A program made the position numbers and the translations under genes. A DNA stretch of 64,000 nucleotides from Oscillospiraceae bacterium. Lineage in GTDB: Bacteria; Bacillota; Clostridia; Oscillospirales; Ruminococcaceae. Positions 1 to 8,289 of this stretch are shown piece after piece. Position 1 is the first letter of the stretch. Each line of letters starts with the position of its first letter. Under the pieces are notes generated by a model. It ran no database searches, was not told the DNA's origin, and saw nothing but the letters and a program-made list of their open reading frames with translations. The stretch lies in assembly GCA_016298065.1 (NCBI GenBank), contig JAEDDN010000001.1, positions 124,001 through 188,000 on the forward strand, in the 5' to 3' direction.

Positions 1-1
1 T

Positions 2-1036
2 GCCTTTGAGCTTTTTGCAAAAACAGGTGCGAGTGCCAATGCTTATACCTCTTTTGAAAAGACCTGTTATCTTTTCAGCACTACCGATAATTTCGGCGAG
101 TCGCTTAAAAATCTTTTGGATTTTGTACAGTCACCTTACTTCACAGAAAAGACCGTTCAAAAAGAACAGGGCATAATCGCACAGGAGATAAGAATGTATG
201 ATGACAGCCCGGGCTGGCTTGTGTTCTTTAACCTGTTAAAAGCGCTTTATGTAAACCATCCGGTAAAGGTAGATATAGCAGGTACTGTAGAGAGTATAGC
301 TAAGATTAACGCAGATTTGCTTTACCGCTGTTATAATACCTTTTATAACTTAAACAATATGGTTTTGGCTATAGCGGGCAACTTTAAGGTTGACGAAGCA
401 TTGTCTGTGATAGAAAATAACCTTAAAACTAAAGAAAAGCTTACCGTAAAAGCCAAGAGTATAGACGAGCCTGATGATATAAGCACTCCGAGAATAAGCG
501 CAGCTTTAAGCGTGTCCACACCGCTTTTTAGTATAGGCTATAAGGAAAAATCGCTTAGTGGTTACGATATGTTAAAAGCAGAGCTTACCTATGAGGTACT
601 GCTTGATATAATGTTCGGAAAGGGAAGTGCCTTTTACAAAAACCTTTACGAAAAAGGGCTTATAAATCAGACCTTTGATTTTGAGGTTTTCTGCGGCAGA
701 GATTATTTTTCTGTTATTCTTGACGGCGAGTCCAAAGATCCCGATAAGGTATACGAAAGTGTAAATGAGTGTATAGCTTACTTTAAACAAAACGGTGTTG
801 CAAAAGAGGATTTTGTGCGTTCAAAAAAATCCCTGTACGGCAGACTTGTCAAGGGCTTTAACAACGTAGAAAACGTCGCAAATAACCTTGTAAACTTTAA
901 TTTTTGGGGTGTGGGAATTTACGACAATATAGACGTGGTCGAAAAGATGGAGTTAGAGGATGTACTTTCTTTGCTTCAAAACGGTCTTAGAAAAGAAAAG
1001 TCTGCCTTGTCTATAGTTTTCCCGTCGGATAAATAG
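2..1036 (+). CDS. M16 family zinc metallopeptidase, YmfH-like, 5'-truncated by window edge
   Basis: The frame is already open at base 2 (AFELFAKTGASANAYTSFEK), so the true start and the HxxEH zinc motif lie upstream of the window. The stretch EQGIIAQEIRMYDDSPGW around bases 160-215 carries the glutamate region expected of the third zinc ligand in the insulinase/processing-peptidase family, and the NMVLAIAGNF strand is typical of M16 inner domains. In Firmicutes a YmfF/YmfH pair of this family usually sits just before lgt or pgsA, as here (lgt starts 25 bases downstream). It is probably cytoplasmic. The substrate cannot be told from sequence; YmfH assignment is inference from context and motif. 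Confidence 0.85.
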   Translation, partial: AFELFAKTGASANAYTSFEKTCYLFSTTDNFGESLKNLLDFVQSPYFTEKTVQKEQGIIAQEIRMYDDSPGWLVFFNLLKALYVNHPVKVDIAGTVESIAKINADLLYRCYNTFYNLNNMVLAIAGNFKVDEALSVIENNLKTKEKLTVKAKSIDEPDDISTPRISAALSVSTPLFSIGYKEKSLSGYDMLKAELTYEVLLDIMFGKGSAFYKNLYEKGLINQTFDFEVFCGRDYFSVILDGESKDPDKVYESVNECIAYFKQNGVAKEDFVRSKKSLYGRLVKGFNNVENVANNLVNFNFWGVGIYDNIDVVEKMELEDVLSLLQNGLRKEKSALSIVFPSDK

Positions 1037-1060
1037 TATTTTAGGCTTTTGGAGGTAGTT

Positions 1061-1987
1061 ATGAACAATGTATCTTTTCCGAAGCTTGGACTTGAATTTA
1101 ACCTTAAAAGGTATATTTCGGTGTTCGGCTTTGATATAGCGTGGTATGCGATTATTATTGCCTTAGGGCTTATTCTGGCACTGATTTATGCTATGCGCAG
1201 AATGAAATCCTTCGGGCTTAATCCCGACAAGGCGCTTGACGCAATACTGGTGGGAATTTTCGGCGGAATAATCGGCGCAAGGCTTTATTACGTTATCTTT
1301 TCGTGGGATAATTATAAAGACGACTTAGTTTCCATATTTAAAATCCGAGAGGGCGGACTTGCCATATACGGCGGAATAATCGGAAGTGTTTTGTTTGGCG
1401 TAATTATGTGCAAGATTTTAAAGATAAAAATACTTCCTATGCTCGATATAGCTTCACTTGGCTTTTTAATAGGCCAGGGGATAGGCAGATGGGGTAATTT
1501 CGTAAATGCAGAAGCCTTCGGCGGAGAATATAACGGTATTCTCGGTATGTCGATTAACGGTGGGGCTACCGTACACCCTTGCTTTTTATATGAGTCTGTT
1601 TGGTGCCTTTTGGGCTTTGTACTGCTTCATATTTACTCCAAAAGGCGTAGGTTTGACGGCGAGGTAGTGCTGCTTTACCTTATATGGTACGGCTTGGGCA
1701 GAGCCTTTATAGAAGGAATGCGCTCAGACAGCCTTTATTTAGGTAGCTTTAGAGTGTCACAGGTTTTATCGGTACTAATTGTAATTGCAGCTTTAATTAC
1801 CATTATCGTTGTTCGCTCAAAGATAAAGAGAAATAACGATCCCGAATACTTAAAGCTTTATGTAGATGTGGTAAAGGAAAGTCAGACGCCTGCTTATCAT
1901 ACGGATATGTTAAATATCCCGACTGAAGCGGATTTAACTGCTAACCAAAATCAAAAAGACGATAAAAACGAAAGTAACGATAATTAA
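1061..1987 (+). CDS. lgt: Prolipoprotein diacylglyceryl transferase
   Basis: This membrane enzyme transfers diacylglycerol from phosphatidylglycerol to the lipobox cysteine of prelipoproteins. It is 308 residues with about seven hydrophobic segments. Family signatures are GARLYYVI (72-79), REGGLAIYGG (96-105) and the Lgt hallmark GQGIGRWGNFVNAEAFG (138-154). The start is the ATG at 1061, placed 6 bases after GGAGG; an in-frame TTG at 1049 lies upstream of that SD and is not used. The acidic/Asn-rich tail after about residue 260 is an unconserved cytoplasmic extension. Several lipoproteins in this window (3986, 21122, 36141, 47647, 48404) are its likely substrates. Confidence 0.97.
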   Translation: MNNVSFPKLGLEFNLKRYISVFGFDIAWYAIIIALGLILALIYAMRRMKSFGLNPDKALDAILVGIFGGIIGARLYYVIFSWDNYKDDLVSIFKIREGGLAIYGGIIGSVLFGVIMCKILKIKILPMLDIASLGFLIGQGIGRWGNFVNAEAFGGEYNGILGMSINGGATVHPCFLYESVWCLLGFVLLHIYSKRRRFDGEVVLLYLIWYGLGRAFIEGMRSDSLYLGSFRVSQVLSVLIVIAALITIIVVRSKIKRNNDPEYLKLYVDVVKESQTPAYHTDMLNIPTEADLTANQNQKDDKNESNDN

Positions 1988-2010
1988 AATAAAGATAGGA
2001 GAAAATTTTT

Positions 2011-2868
2011 ATGGCACAAATAATTGACGGAAAGAAAATATCATCAGATGTAAAAATGATGGTCGCAAAGGAAGCGAAAGCTTTAACTCAAAAGGGCATA
2101 AATATATGTCTTGCGGTTGTTATTGTAGGCGACGATCCTGCTTCAAGAGTATATGTAAACTCAAAAAAGAAAGCCTGCGAGCTTGTGGGCTTTGAGTCAA
2201 GAGAATTTGCACTCGACAAAAACACAACCGAGCAAGAGCTTCTTAATTTAGTGGATAAATTAAATGCAGACGATACGGTAAACGGTATACTTGTACAATT
2301 ACCGCTTCCAAAGCAAATTGATGAAAACAAAATTATCGAGAGAATATCTCCGCTGAAGGATGTTGACGCTTTCCACGCAAGCAACGTCGGTAAAATAATG
2401 ATAGGCGACTATAATTTCCTGCCCTGCACTCCGTCAGGCTGTATGGACCTTATAAAGTCAACAGGTGTTAAGATTACCGGTAAAAACGCAGTTGTAGTAG
2501 GCAGAAGCAACATAGTAGGCAAGCCTATGGCGATGCTTTTACTGCACGAGAGCGCAACTGTTACTATATGCCATTCAAAGACTAAGGACTTAGCTAAGGC
2601 TTGTAAGGAAGCGGATATTTTAGTTGCCGCAGTAGGCGTACCTAAGCTTATAAAGGGCGATATGATAAAAGAAGGCGCTGTAGTAATCGACGTAGGTATG
2701 AATCGCTTAGAGGACGGTAAGCTTTGCGGTGACGTTGATTTTGAAAGCGCTAAGGAGGTTGCAGGCTACATTACTCCCGTACCCGGCGGCGTAGGGCCTA
2801 TGACTATAGCAACTCTTATGAGAAACACCTTAACAGCGGCAAAAATCCAAAACGGGATAACCGAATAA
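2011..2868 (+). CDS. folD: Bifunctional methylenetetrahydrofolate dehydrogenase/cyclohydrolase
   Basis: This enzyme interconverts 5,10-methylene-THF, methenyl-THF and 10-formyl-THF in cytoplasmic one-carbon metabolism. It is 285 residues, normal for the family. VGDDPASRVYVNSKKKAC (39-56) contains the Tyr and catalytic Lys, VVGRSNIVGKPMAMLL is the NAD(P)-binding signature, and PGGVGPMTIATLMRNT lies near the C terminus. SD AGGAGA precedes ATG 2011, 23 bases after lgt, so the two are probably cotranscribed and end at the terminator at 2890. It works with the formate-THF ligase at 23506. Confidence 0.97.
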   Translation: MAQIIDGKKISSDVKMMVAKEAKALTQKGINICLAVVIVGDDPASRVYVNSKKKACELVGFESREFALDKNTTEQELLNLVDKLNADDTVNGILVQLPLPKQIDENKIIERISPLKDVDAFHASNVGKIMIGDYNFLPCTPSGCMDLIKSTGVKITGKNAVVVGRSNIVGKPMAMLLLHESATVTICHSKTKDLAKACKEADILVAAVGVPKLIKGDMIKEGAVVIDVGMNRLEDGKLCGDVDFESAKEVAGYITPVPGGVGPMTIATLMRNTLTAAKIQNGITE

Positions 2869-2889
2869 ATGAAATTTATACATAAAAAA

Positions 2890-2922
2890 GGCATATCAGT
2901 TTTATAAACTGATATGCCTTTT
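2890..2922. terminator. Bidirectional rho-independent terminator
   Basis: GGCATATCAG and CTGATATGCC form a perfect 10-bp stem with a 9-base loop, followed by TTTT on the plus strand and preceded by A-run on the same strand, so it can serve both folD (plus) and the convergent CPBP gene (minus). Confidence 0.9.
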
Positions 2923-2937
2923 AAATTTAAACTTAAC

Positions 2938-3969
2938 CTATAGTAGATTTAATATAATCTTAACTAAGCAAACCAAAACAAAAAGTATAACGCCGACATT
3001 TAAAAATACTGTGGCAAAGAAAGCCCCTTTCGGTATAATAACGCTTCCCTTTGAAAAGCTCGGGAATTTGCGTTTTGCAAGCCTTACTATAAAGATTATA
3101 AGTCCTGCTACGCAGATTGCAAAAATCACAAACAAAAACGCCATAAGCAAAAGCATCATAGGAAAAAGCTTATCCATTTGCGACATAATAAATTCGGTAT
3201 CGTTAGGGTTTGCGTAAATATTCATCAAAGTGTCTAAATCAAAGCCGTATAACAAAATTGCATTAGCGGTTGCACCGGTTAGGTTTATTGTAAAGTGCAT
3301 TATTATTGTGTATATAATTTTACCTGTTTTAACGTATGTGTAGGCGAATATACCGCCTAAAACAAACGCATAAAAAATCTGATATAAATTGCCGTGAAAC
3401 AAGCTAAAGAAAAGCGCAGATAAAAGCACGCTTACAAACTGACCGTAACGAATGGTTTTTGAGATAAGAAGCTTTCTGAAAATGAGCTCCTCCACAACAG
3501 GCGCAATAACTACCGAATAAATAAGCACCCACACCATGCCCGATTCGGAAAAAGCAGTTTGAAGCGGATTTAAAACAGGCGCACCCTTTATCATTGAAAT
3601 TATAAAATTAAGCACTAAGCTAAATATATTTGCCACATACATCAGAGGAAAGCATATAAGTAAATTCTCAATAACCTCTAAAAAGCCTGCACCCGTTTTT
3701 TCTATCTTTTCGGATTTGATTTTCCTTAAAAACAAATACGCTATGGGGAAGGCGATTACATAAAAAGATACTATAATTAAACCTACTGAATAAAAGTCAC
3801 TTTCGGTAATAAAGCTAAAATATTTTTTTGCGATATTACTTAAAATAAGCTGTGAAGCCAGCGAAATAAGCGCAAACACGAAAAAACCGATTCCTAATTT
3901 TGAAAAGTTTTTTTTATCGTCTTTATTGCTTATGGCAGATTCGTTATATAAAGTGTTTGTTTTGTCCAT
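2938..3969 (-). CDS. CPBP family intramembrane metalloprotease
   Basis: A 343-residue polytopic membrane protein of the CAAX/Abi family. The metal-site motifs are in order: EE at 160-161 in VVEELIFRKLL, FSLFHGN with His 192, and IIMHFTINL with His 225. About eight hydrophobic segments surround them. Family members are glutamic-type intramembrane proteases acting on prenylated or anti-sigma substrates, or in bacteriocin immunity; the substrate here is unknown. It is the last gene of a minus-strand group (GH127 remnant, small lipoprotein, CPBP), 16 bases after the lipoprotein gene, and ends at the shared terminator at 2890-2922. Confidence 0.88.
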   Translation of the reverse strand: MDKTNTLYNESAISNKDDKKNFSKLGIGFFVFALISLASQLILSNIAKKYFSFITESDFYSVGLIIVSFYVIAFPIAYLFLRKIKSEKIEKTGAGFLEVIENLLICFPLMYVANIFSLVLNFIISMIKGAPVLNPLQTAFSESGMVWVLIYSVVIAPVVEELIFRKLLISKTIRYGQFVSVLLSALFFSLFHGNLYQIFYAFVLGGIFAYTYVKTGKIIYTIIMHFTINLTGATANAILLYGFDLDTLMNIYANPNDTEFIMSQMDKLFPMMLLLMAFLFVIFAICVAGLIIFIVRLAKRKFPSFSKGSVIIPKGAFFATVFLNVGVILFVLVCLVKIILNLL

Positions 3970-3985
3970 TTAGGTTCTCCTTAAA

Positions 3986-4336
3986 TTATTCTTTGGTGAA
4001 TACTACTTCAGAACCGTCCATTACAAGTGTAAGGGTATCTCCCTTTACAGAGTATTCATAAGTAACGGTAGTTGGCTCGGTGACGCCTTCATCATTTTCA
4101 TAGGAGGTGGTAATGCTTACGGTGTTGCCGCTAATTTCGTAGGTAAAATCCTCCGCTACATTTGAAGTACCGAAAAAACCGGTACCGTCCTCGTTAAAGG
4201 TATAGGTAACGTCTATGCTTGAAATAGCCGTTACGGTAGTAACCCAAGAACCGACTATGGAGGAACTTTTACCGCAGGCTGTAAGTGAGAAAACAGCTAA
4301 AATAAATGTAAGAGATAATGCAAATAATTTTTTCAT
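3986..4336 (-). CDS. Small lipoprotein, lipocalin-like/DUF5640-type beta domain
   Basis: A 116-residue protein with a clear lipoprotein signal peptide (MKKLFALSLTFILAVFSLTAC, lipobox LTAC, Cys 21). The mature part begins GSWV and runs as short alternating beta strands (TYTFNEDGTGFF, YEISGNTVSITT, YSVKGDTLTLVMDG), the pattern of lipocalin-like extracytoplasmic domains in clostridial lipoproteins. SD AAGGAG precedes the ATG. It sits 24 bases downstream of the broken arabinofuranosidase and 16 upstream of the CPBP protease. No ligand or function can be assigned; a carbohydrate link is only contextual. Confidence 0.8.
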   Translation of the reverse strand: MKKLFALSLTFILAVFSLTACGKSSSIVGSWVTTVTAISSIDVTYTFNEDGTGFFGTSNVAEDFTYEISGNTVSITTSYENDEGVTEPTTVTYEYSVKGDTLTLVMDGSEVVFTKE

Positions 4337-4360
4337 AACTGATACTCCTTAAAAATGTTA

Positions 4361-6280
4361 TTATTTTTCCGGCAACCATACACGCATTTGATGTTCGCCT
4401 CTGTTGCCCCAGGTGTAATAAGGAACTGCAGTGAGGGTATATTCTTTTTCTTCGGGACGACTTGAGGTATAAAGCTCATCGGACACGGTATATTTTACAC
4501 CGCTTACCTTTAATTTAACCGTACCGTTTAAAAGGTCTTTGTCAAAGCCTGTAATTTCAATTTCAGCGTTACGGTCAACAGCGAGCGACAATACGTCACT
4601 ATCGTTATCTACTCCCTCAAAGCAGTAAACCAAAGGTCCTCTTTTTATTGCGACGAAACCTGTGTTATCAGCAACCTTAGTGGAGGTAAATACCTTTTTA
4701 ACGCTGCCGTCTAAGGTGAGCACAATTTCGTCACCGCTTTTTAATTTTAAATCTATGTAAGCGTAGCCTTTTTTAACACCCGCCTCAAAAGGATTACCGT
4801 TTACCGTTACTTTAAAACTGTCGCTCCAACTTGGAATACGAAGCGCTAACTTTTTATCAAGGTCGCCGTTTATTTTGTAGCTTATATTAAAGTCATACGG
4901 ATACAGAGTTTTACAGGATATTGACGCACCGCTATTTAATTTTACTTCGCCCGAAGCGTATAAATTACAGATAACACAGTCGTCACTTTCGTTATAAGCA
5001 TACTGTCCTATTGAGGATAAAAGCCTTGCAACATTCGGCGGACATCAGGCGCAGGCGTACCATTCGGGACGTTTTGGTAAAACGTGCTTGTGAGTAGCGG
5101 CAACGCCTGAAATTCCGGGGATTACTTCAAGCGGATTTACATAGAAAAAGCGTTTGCCGTCAAGCTGCATACCTGCCAAAACGGTGTTATAGAGCGCAAG
5201 CTCCATTATGTCGGCATACTTTGAGTCGCCGTCAATTTCGAGCATTTTCTGCGCAAAAAAGATAAGTCCTATCGAAGCGCAGGTTTCGCCGTATACGGTG
5301 TCGTTAGGGAGGTTATAGTCAACGGTAAAAGCCTCGCCCATGTGGGTAGAGCCGATAGCGCCGGTTATGTACATTCTCCTTTGAGTAATGCTTTCCCAAA
5401 GCTTATCGCAGGCATTTTTTAATTCTTTATCGTCAGTAAGCGCACTAAGATGAGCCATAGCGGTGTAAAGATAAACTGCTCTTACGCTGTGACCTACGGC
5501 GTCAAACTGTTCTCTTACAGGCTTGGAGGACTGGTTGTAGTCAGTGTCCTCGGGAATCATTCCCCATACCTTCCAGTCACGCTTTTTAGCTTCTTCTATA
5601 AAGAAATCTGGGTTTTGACCTCTGGTGTCAACAAAATATTTTGCAAGCTCGAGATAGTTTTTATTCTCGGTTACTTCGTAAAGACGAAGGAGTGCAAGCT
5701 CTATTTCAGGGTGACCGGGAATACCGTCATTTTTCTTGGTGATAAAGTGGTCATAGATGTGGTCTGCATTTTTACACATAACCTTTAAAAGCGTATCCTT
5801 GCCCGTAGCCTTAAAATAGCTTACAGCCGCTTCAATCATATGCCCCGAGCAGTAAAGCTCGTGCCCCTCTAAAAGATTGGTCCAGCGTTTATCCTTATCC
5901 TTTATGGTGTAATAGGTGTTTAGATAGCCGTCTGAATCCTGGGCGCCTTTTACTAATTCTATTACCTCGTCAGCTTTTGCCTCAAGCTCTTTATCGGGAA
6001 AGATTATAAGCGAATAGGCAACTGCTTCGAGCCATTTTGCAACGTCGCTGTCCTGGAAAACCATACCGTAAAAGGTATCGTTTATTTCTTCGCCTCTTAA
6101 AACCTTGCCTGCCAAGCGAAAGTTTTCTATGGCGTGACTCTTTTATGCACCCTTTACATTATCGCACAAAATCTCGTACTGGTAGGGGATAACGACATCT
6201 TTAATAAGCTTCTGATAATTATATATAAAGCCGTCGTTAGCTTTAAAAGTATGAATAGAAATAGGTTTAATGTTTTTCAT
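4361..6280 (-). pseudogene. GH127 beta-L-arabinofuranosidase, interrupted by in-frame TAA (codon 46) and TGA (codon 412)
   Basis: Reading from ATG 6280 (SD GGAGG) to 4361 gives 640 codons, the family's usual length, open in one frame except for TAA at 6143-6145 and TGA at 5045-5047. Family landmarks are all present: AIENFRLAGK after the TAA, FYGMVFQDSDVAKWLEAVAY, HMGEAFT with the acid/base Glu (316), GETC giving zinc ligands Glu 332 and Cys 334, and the CCPPN zinc/nucleophile motif. In that motif the frame reads WYACA-TGA-CPPN. Bifidobacterium HypBA1 has Glu322, Glu338, Cys340, Cys417 (nucleophile) and Cys418; the offset here is a constant 5-6, so the TGA replaces the nucleophile Cys. The TAA replaces the Glu of the usual GAEKSHAIENF. 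Simplest reading: recently inactivated by two point nonsense changes (GAA to TAA, TGY to TGA); selenocysteine at TGA is the alternative. No frameshifts were found. Confidence 0.85.
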
Positions 6281-6406
6281 ATATACCCTCCGAAAAATAT
6301 TTAATAACAATATTATATATGAGCTAATATAAAAACGCAATGAGTATTTAAGCGGACTTCGGCATATATTATAAAATAACGTTTTTAATTTTAAACATTT
6401 AGTATA

Positions 6407-6436
6407 TTGACGATAAATAAAGTAATATATTATAAT
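6407..6436 (+). promoter_or_regulatory. Predicted sigma-A promoter for the AIM24-like gene
   Basis: TTGACG at 6407-6412, an 18-base spacer and TATAAT at 6431-6436, 36 bases before the ATG at 6473. The strand opposite runs to the GH127 start at 6280, so this is a divergent regulatory region. Confidence 0.6.
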
Positions 6437-6472
6437 AATAGTACAAAATTTTTTGAAAAGGGGAAAGACATC

Positions 6473-7153
6473 ATGCAATATGAAATTAAAGGAACACCAC
6501 TACCGTCAGTTATTTGTACATTACAGGCAGGCGAAACACTCAAAACCGAAAAGGGCGCTATGAGCTGGATGTCGCCGAATATGGAAATGAAAACAAACGG
6601 CGGCGGCGTAGGCAAAATGCTCTCCAGAGCTTTTTCGGGCGAATCAATGTTCCAAAACACCTATACAGCTGTAGGCGGCGACGGCTTAATAGCATTTGCT
6701 TCAAGCTTCCCGGGCGAAATCTTAGCTGTAGAGGTTACTCCGGACAAACCAATTATCGCACAAAAATCCGCATATTTAGCTTGTCAAAGCAGCGTTGAAA
6801 TGTCGGTACACTTCCAAAAGAAGTTGGGCGCAGGCTTCTTCGGCGGCGAAGGCTTTATTATGCAAAAATTCTCAGGCAACGGTATAGTTTTCCTCGAAAT
6901 AGACGGTTCTTTAGTAGAATACGATTTACAGCCGGGTCAAACTATGATACTTGATACAGGTTATCTTGCCGCTATGGACAGTACCGTTAAAATGGATATT
7001 ACTACAGTAAAGGGCTTAGGCAATAAATTGTTAGGCGGAGAAGGCTTCTTTAATACTACGGTTACAGGACCGGGTAAAATATGGATTCAGACTATGCCGG
7101 CAAGCAAGCTCGCAGGAGCTGTAAAGCCTTTTATAGTTACGGGTAATAAGTAA
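6473..7153 (+). CDS. AIM24/TIGR00266 family protein
   Basis: A 226-residue soluble protein matching the AIM24 (DUF124) fold. It opens with MQYEIKGTPLPSVICTLQAGETLKTEKGAMSWMSPNMEM, then Gly-rich turns (GGGVGKMLSRAFSGESMF, GAGFFGGEGFIMQKFSG, GGEGFFNTTVTGPGKIWIQT). These internal repeats fit the double-stranded beta-helix/trimeric AIM24 architecture. The biochemical role in bacteria is not established (the yeast homologue is mitochondrial and affects cristae). ATG 6473 follows SD AAGGGGA; the in-frame ATG at 6407 coincides with the -35 box and is not the start. It is monocistronic, ending at the hairpin at 7187. Confidence 0.9.
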   Translation: MQYEIKGTPLPSVICTLQAGETLKTEKGAMSWMSPNMEMKTNGGGVGKMLSRAFSGESMFQNTYTAVGGDGLIAFASSFPGEILAVEVTPDKPIIAQKSAYLACQSSVEMSVHFQKKLGAGFFGGEGFIMQKFSGNGIVFLEIDGSLVEYDLQPGQTMILDTGYLAAMDSTVKMDITTVKGLGNKLLGGEGFFNTTVTGPGKIWIQTMPASKLAGAVKPFIVTGNK

Positions 7154-7186
7154 TAATTTTATTTAAAAATCAAAATTATTTAATTC

Positions 7187-7235
7187 AATCTCCGAAATTT
7201 AGATTTTTGGTCTAATTTTCGGAGATTTATTTTTT
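7187..7235 (+). terminator. Rho-independent terminator of AIM24-like gene
   Basis: A long stem pairs AATCTCCGAAATTTAGA with TCTAATTTTCGGAGATT (one mismatch), loop TTTTTGG, followed by a TATTTTTT tract. Confidence 0.85.
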
Positions 7236-7261
7236 AGACAGAAAAAGCTATAAATCTTTTT

Positions 7262-7418
7262 AAGGCTTCCCCTTAAGGGGAAGCTGTCACCGTAGGTGAC
7301 TGATGAGGTGGAGAAAATAACGCAGCTTCGCAGCTACACCTCATCCGACGCTTCGCCGCCACCCTCTCCTTAAGGAGAAGGCATATTCATACAACTCCCG
7401 ATTTGTTTTAAATTATAA
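7262..7418. repeat. 157-bp hairpin-rich repeat, copy 1
   Basis: This copy is identical in sequence to 7484-7640. It contains several nested palindromes: GCTTCCCC/GGGGAAGC, GTCACC-GTA-GGTGAC, GATGAGGTG paired with CACCTCATC further on, and CTCCTTAAGGAG. The outer GATGAGGTG/CACCTCATC pairing with G/C-rich termini resembles MITE-like palindromic elements common in gut Clostridia. It has no coding potential. It is unlike the AT-rich flanks in base composition. Confidence 0.85.
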
Positions 7419-7483
7419 GGATAAACTTAAACCTCATTCACATTCTTTACTATATTGGTAAATTAGAAGCTATCGGATAGTTA

Positions 7484-7640
7484 AAGGCTTCCCCTTAAGG
7501 GGAAGCTGTCACCGTAGGTGACTGATGAGGTGGAGAAAATAACGCAGCTTCGCAGCTACACCTCATCCGACGCTTCGCCGCCACCCTCTCCTTAAGGAGA
7601 AGGCATATTCATACAACTCCCGATTTGTTTTAAATTATAA
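7484..7640. repeat. 157-bp hairpin-rich repeat, copy 2
   Basis: A second copy, in direct orientation 222 bases after the first, with a 65-base unique spacer (7419-7483). No difference between copies was seen by eye, implying recent duplication or gene conversion. The rest of the 7154-7736 gap holds only the terminator at 7187 and AT-rich promoter-like sequence before yfcE. Confidence 0.85.
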
Positions 7641-7736
7641 AGAAAATTGTAAAATAATTCGCATTTTTTAAAAGTTTGTGTTAAAATAAATATATCATAT
7701 TTGATATATAACATATAATACTTGGAGACATATTAA

Positions 7737-8279
7737 ATGAAATGGCTTATCGCATCGGATATACACGGCTCGGCGTACTACTGTAAAAAGCTTATTGAAA
7801 GCTATAAAAAGGAAAAGGCAAATAAGCTTTTATTGCTCGGCGATATTCTTTATCACGGGCCCAGAAACTACCTGCCGAAAGACTATGACCCCAAAAAAGT
7901 AATAGAAATGCTAAATGAGCTTAGTAATGATATTTTGTGCGTCAGAGGAAACTGCGATACCGAAGTGGATCAGATGGTGCTTGACTTTCCCATTATGGCG
8001 GATTATGAAGTTATATGTGAGGGTGAGAGAATGATTTTTGCTACTCATGGGCATAAATTTAATAAAGATAACCTGCCGCCGCTTCATAAAGGCGATATTT
8101 TACTAAACGGTCATACCCATATCTCTGCGTGCGAGCAATATGAAGATTATATTTACTGTAATCCGGGCTCTGTATCGCTTCCTAAGGAAAATACCGTGCA
8201 CTCATATATGACGCTAAAGGACGGCGTTTTAAAATTTAAAACTCTAAACGGCGAAGAATATATGAAATATACCTTATAA
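7737..8279 (+). CDS. yfcE: YfcE/MJ0936 family metallophosphodiesterase
   Basis: A 180-residue cytoplasmic phosphoesterase with the five metal-binding blocks in order: SDIHG (Asp 8, His 10), LLGDIL (Asp 36), VRGNCD, THGHKF and NGHTH. Proteins of this family hydrolyse phosphodiesters with Mn2+ or similar ions; the natural substrate is not established. The length and the GNCD/GHTH motifs separate it from the larger protein phosphatases. SD GGAGA precedes the ATG. The LysR gene follows after 10 bases, so the two are one transcript. Confidence 0.92.
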   Translation: MKWLIASDIHGSAYYCKKLIESYKKEKANKLLLLGDILYHGPRNYLPKDYDPKKVIEMLNELSNDILCVRGNCDTEVDQMVLDFPIMADYEVICEGERMIFATHGHKFNKDNLPPLHKGDILLNGHTHISACEQYEDYIYCNPGSVSLPKENTVHSYMTLKDGVLKFKTLNGEEYMKYTL

Positions 8280-8289
8280 GGAGAAAAGT

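Noticed and set aside
5045..5100. Clear bacterial SECIS element after the GH127 TGA
   Set aside because: Only TGTCC/GGACA and a GCC/GGC or AGG/CCT inner pairing can be drawn, with large asymmetric loops. The AGG/CCT apical loop starts with C and U, not G. Not convincing without a computed fold.
4361..6280. Genome-wide reassignment of TGA or TAA to an amino acid
   Set aside because: TAA ends almost every gene here and TGA ends potB and the response regulator cleanly; no other gene has internal stops.
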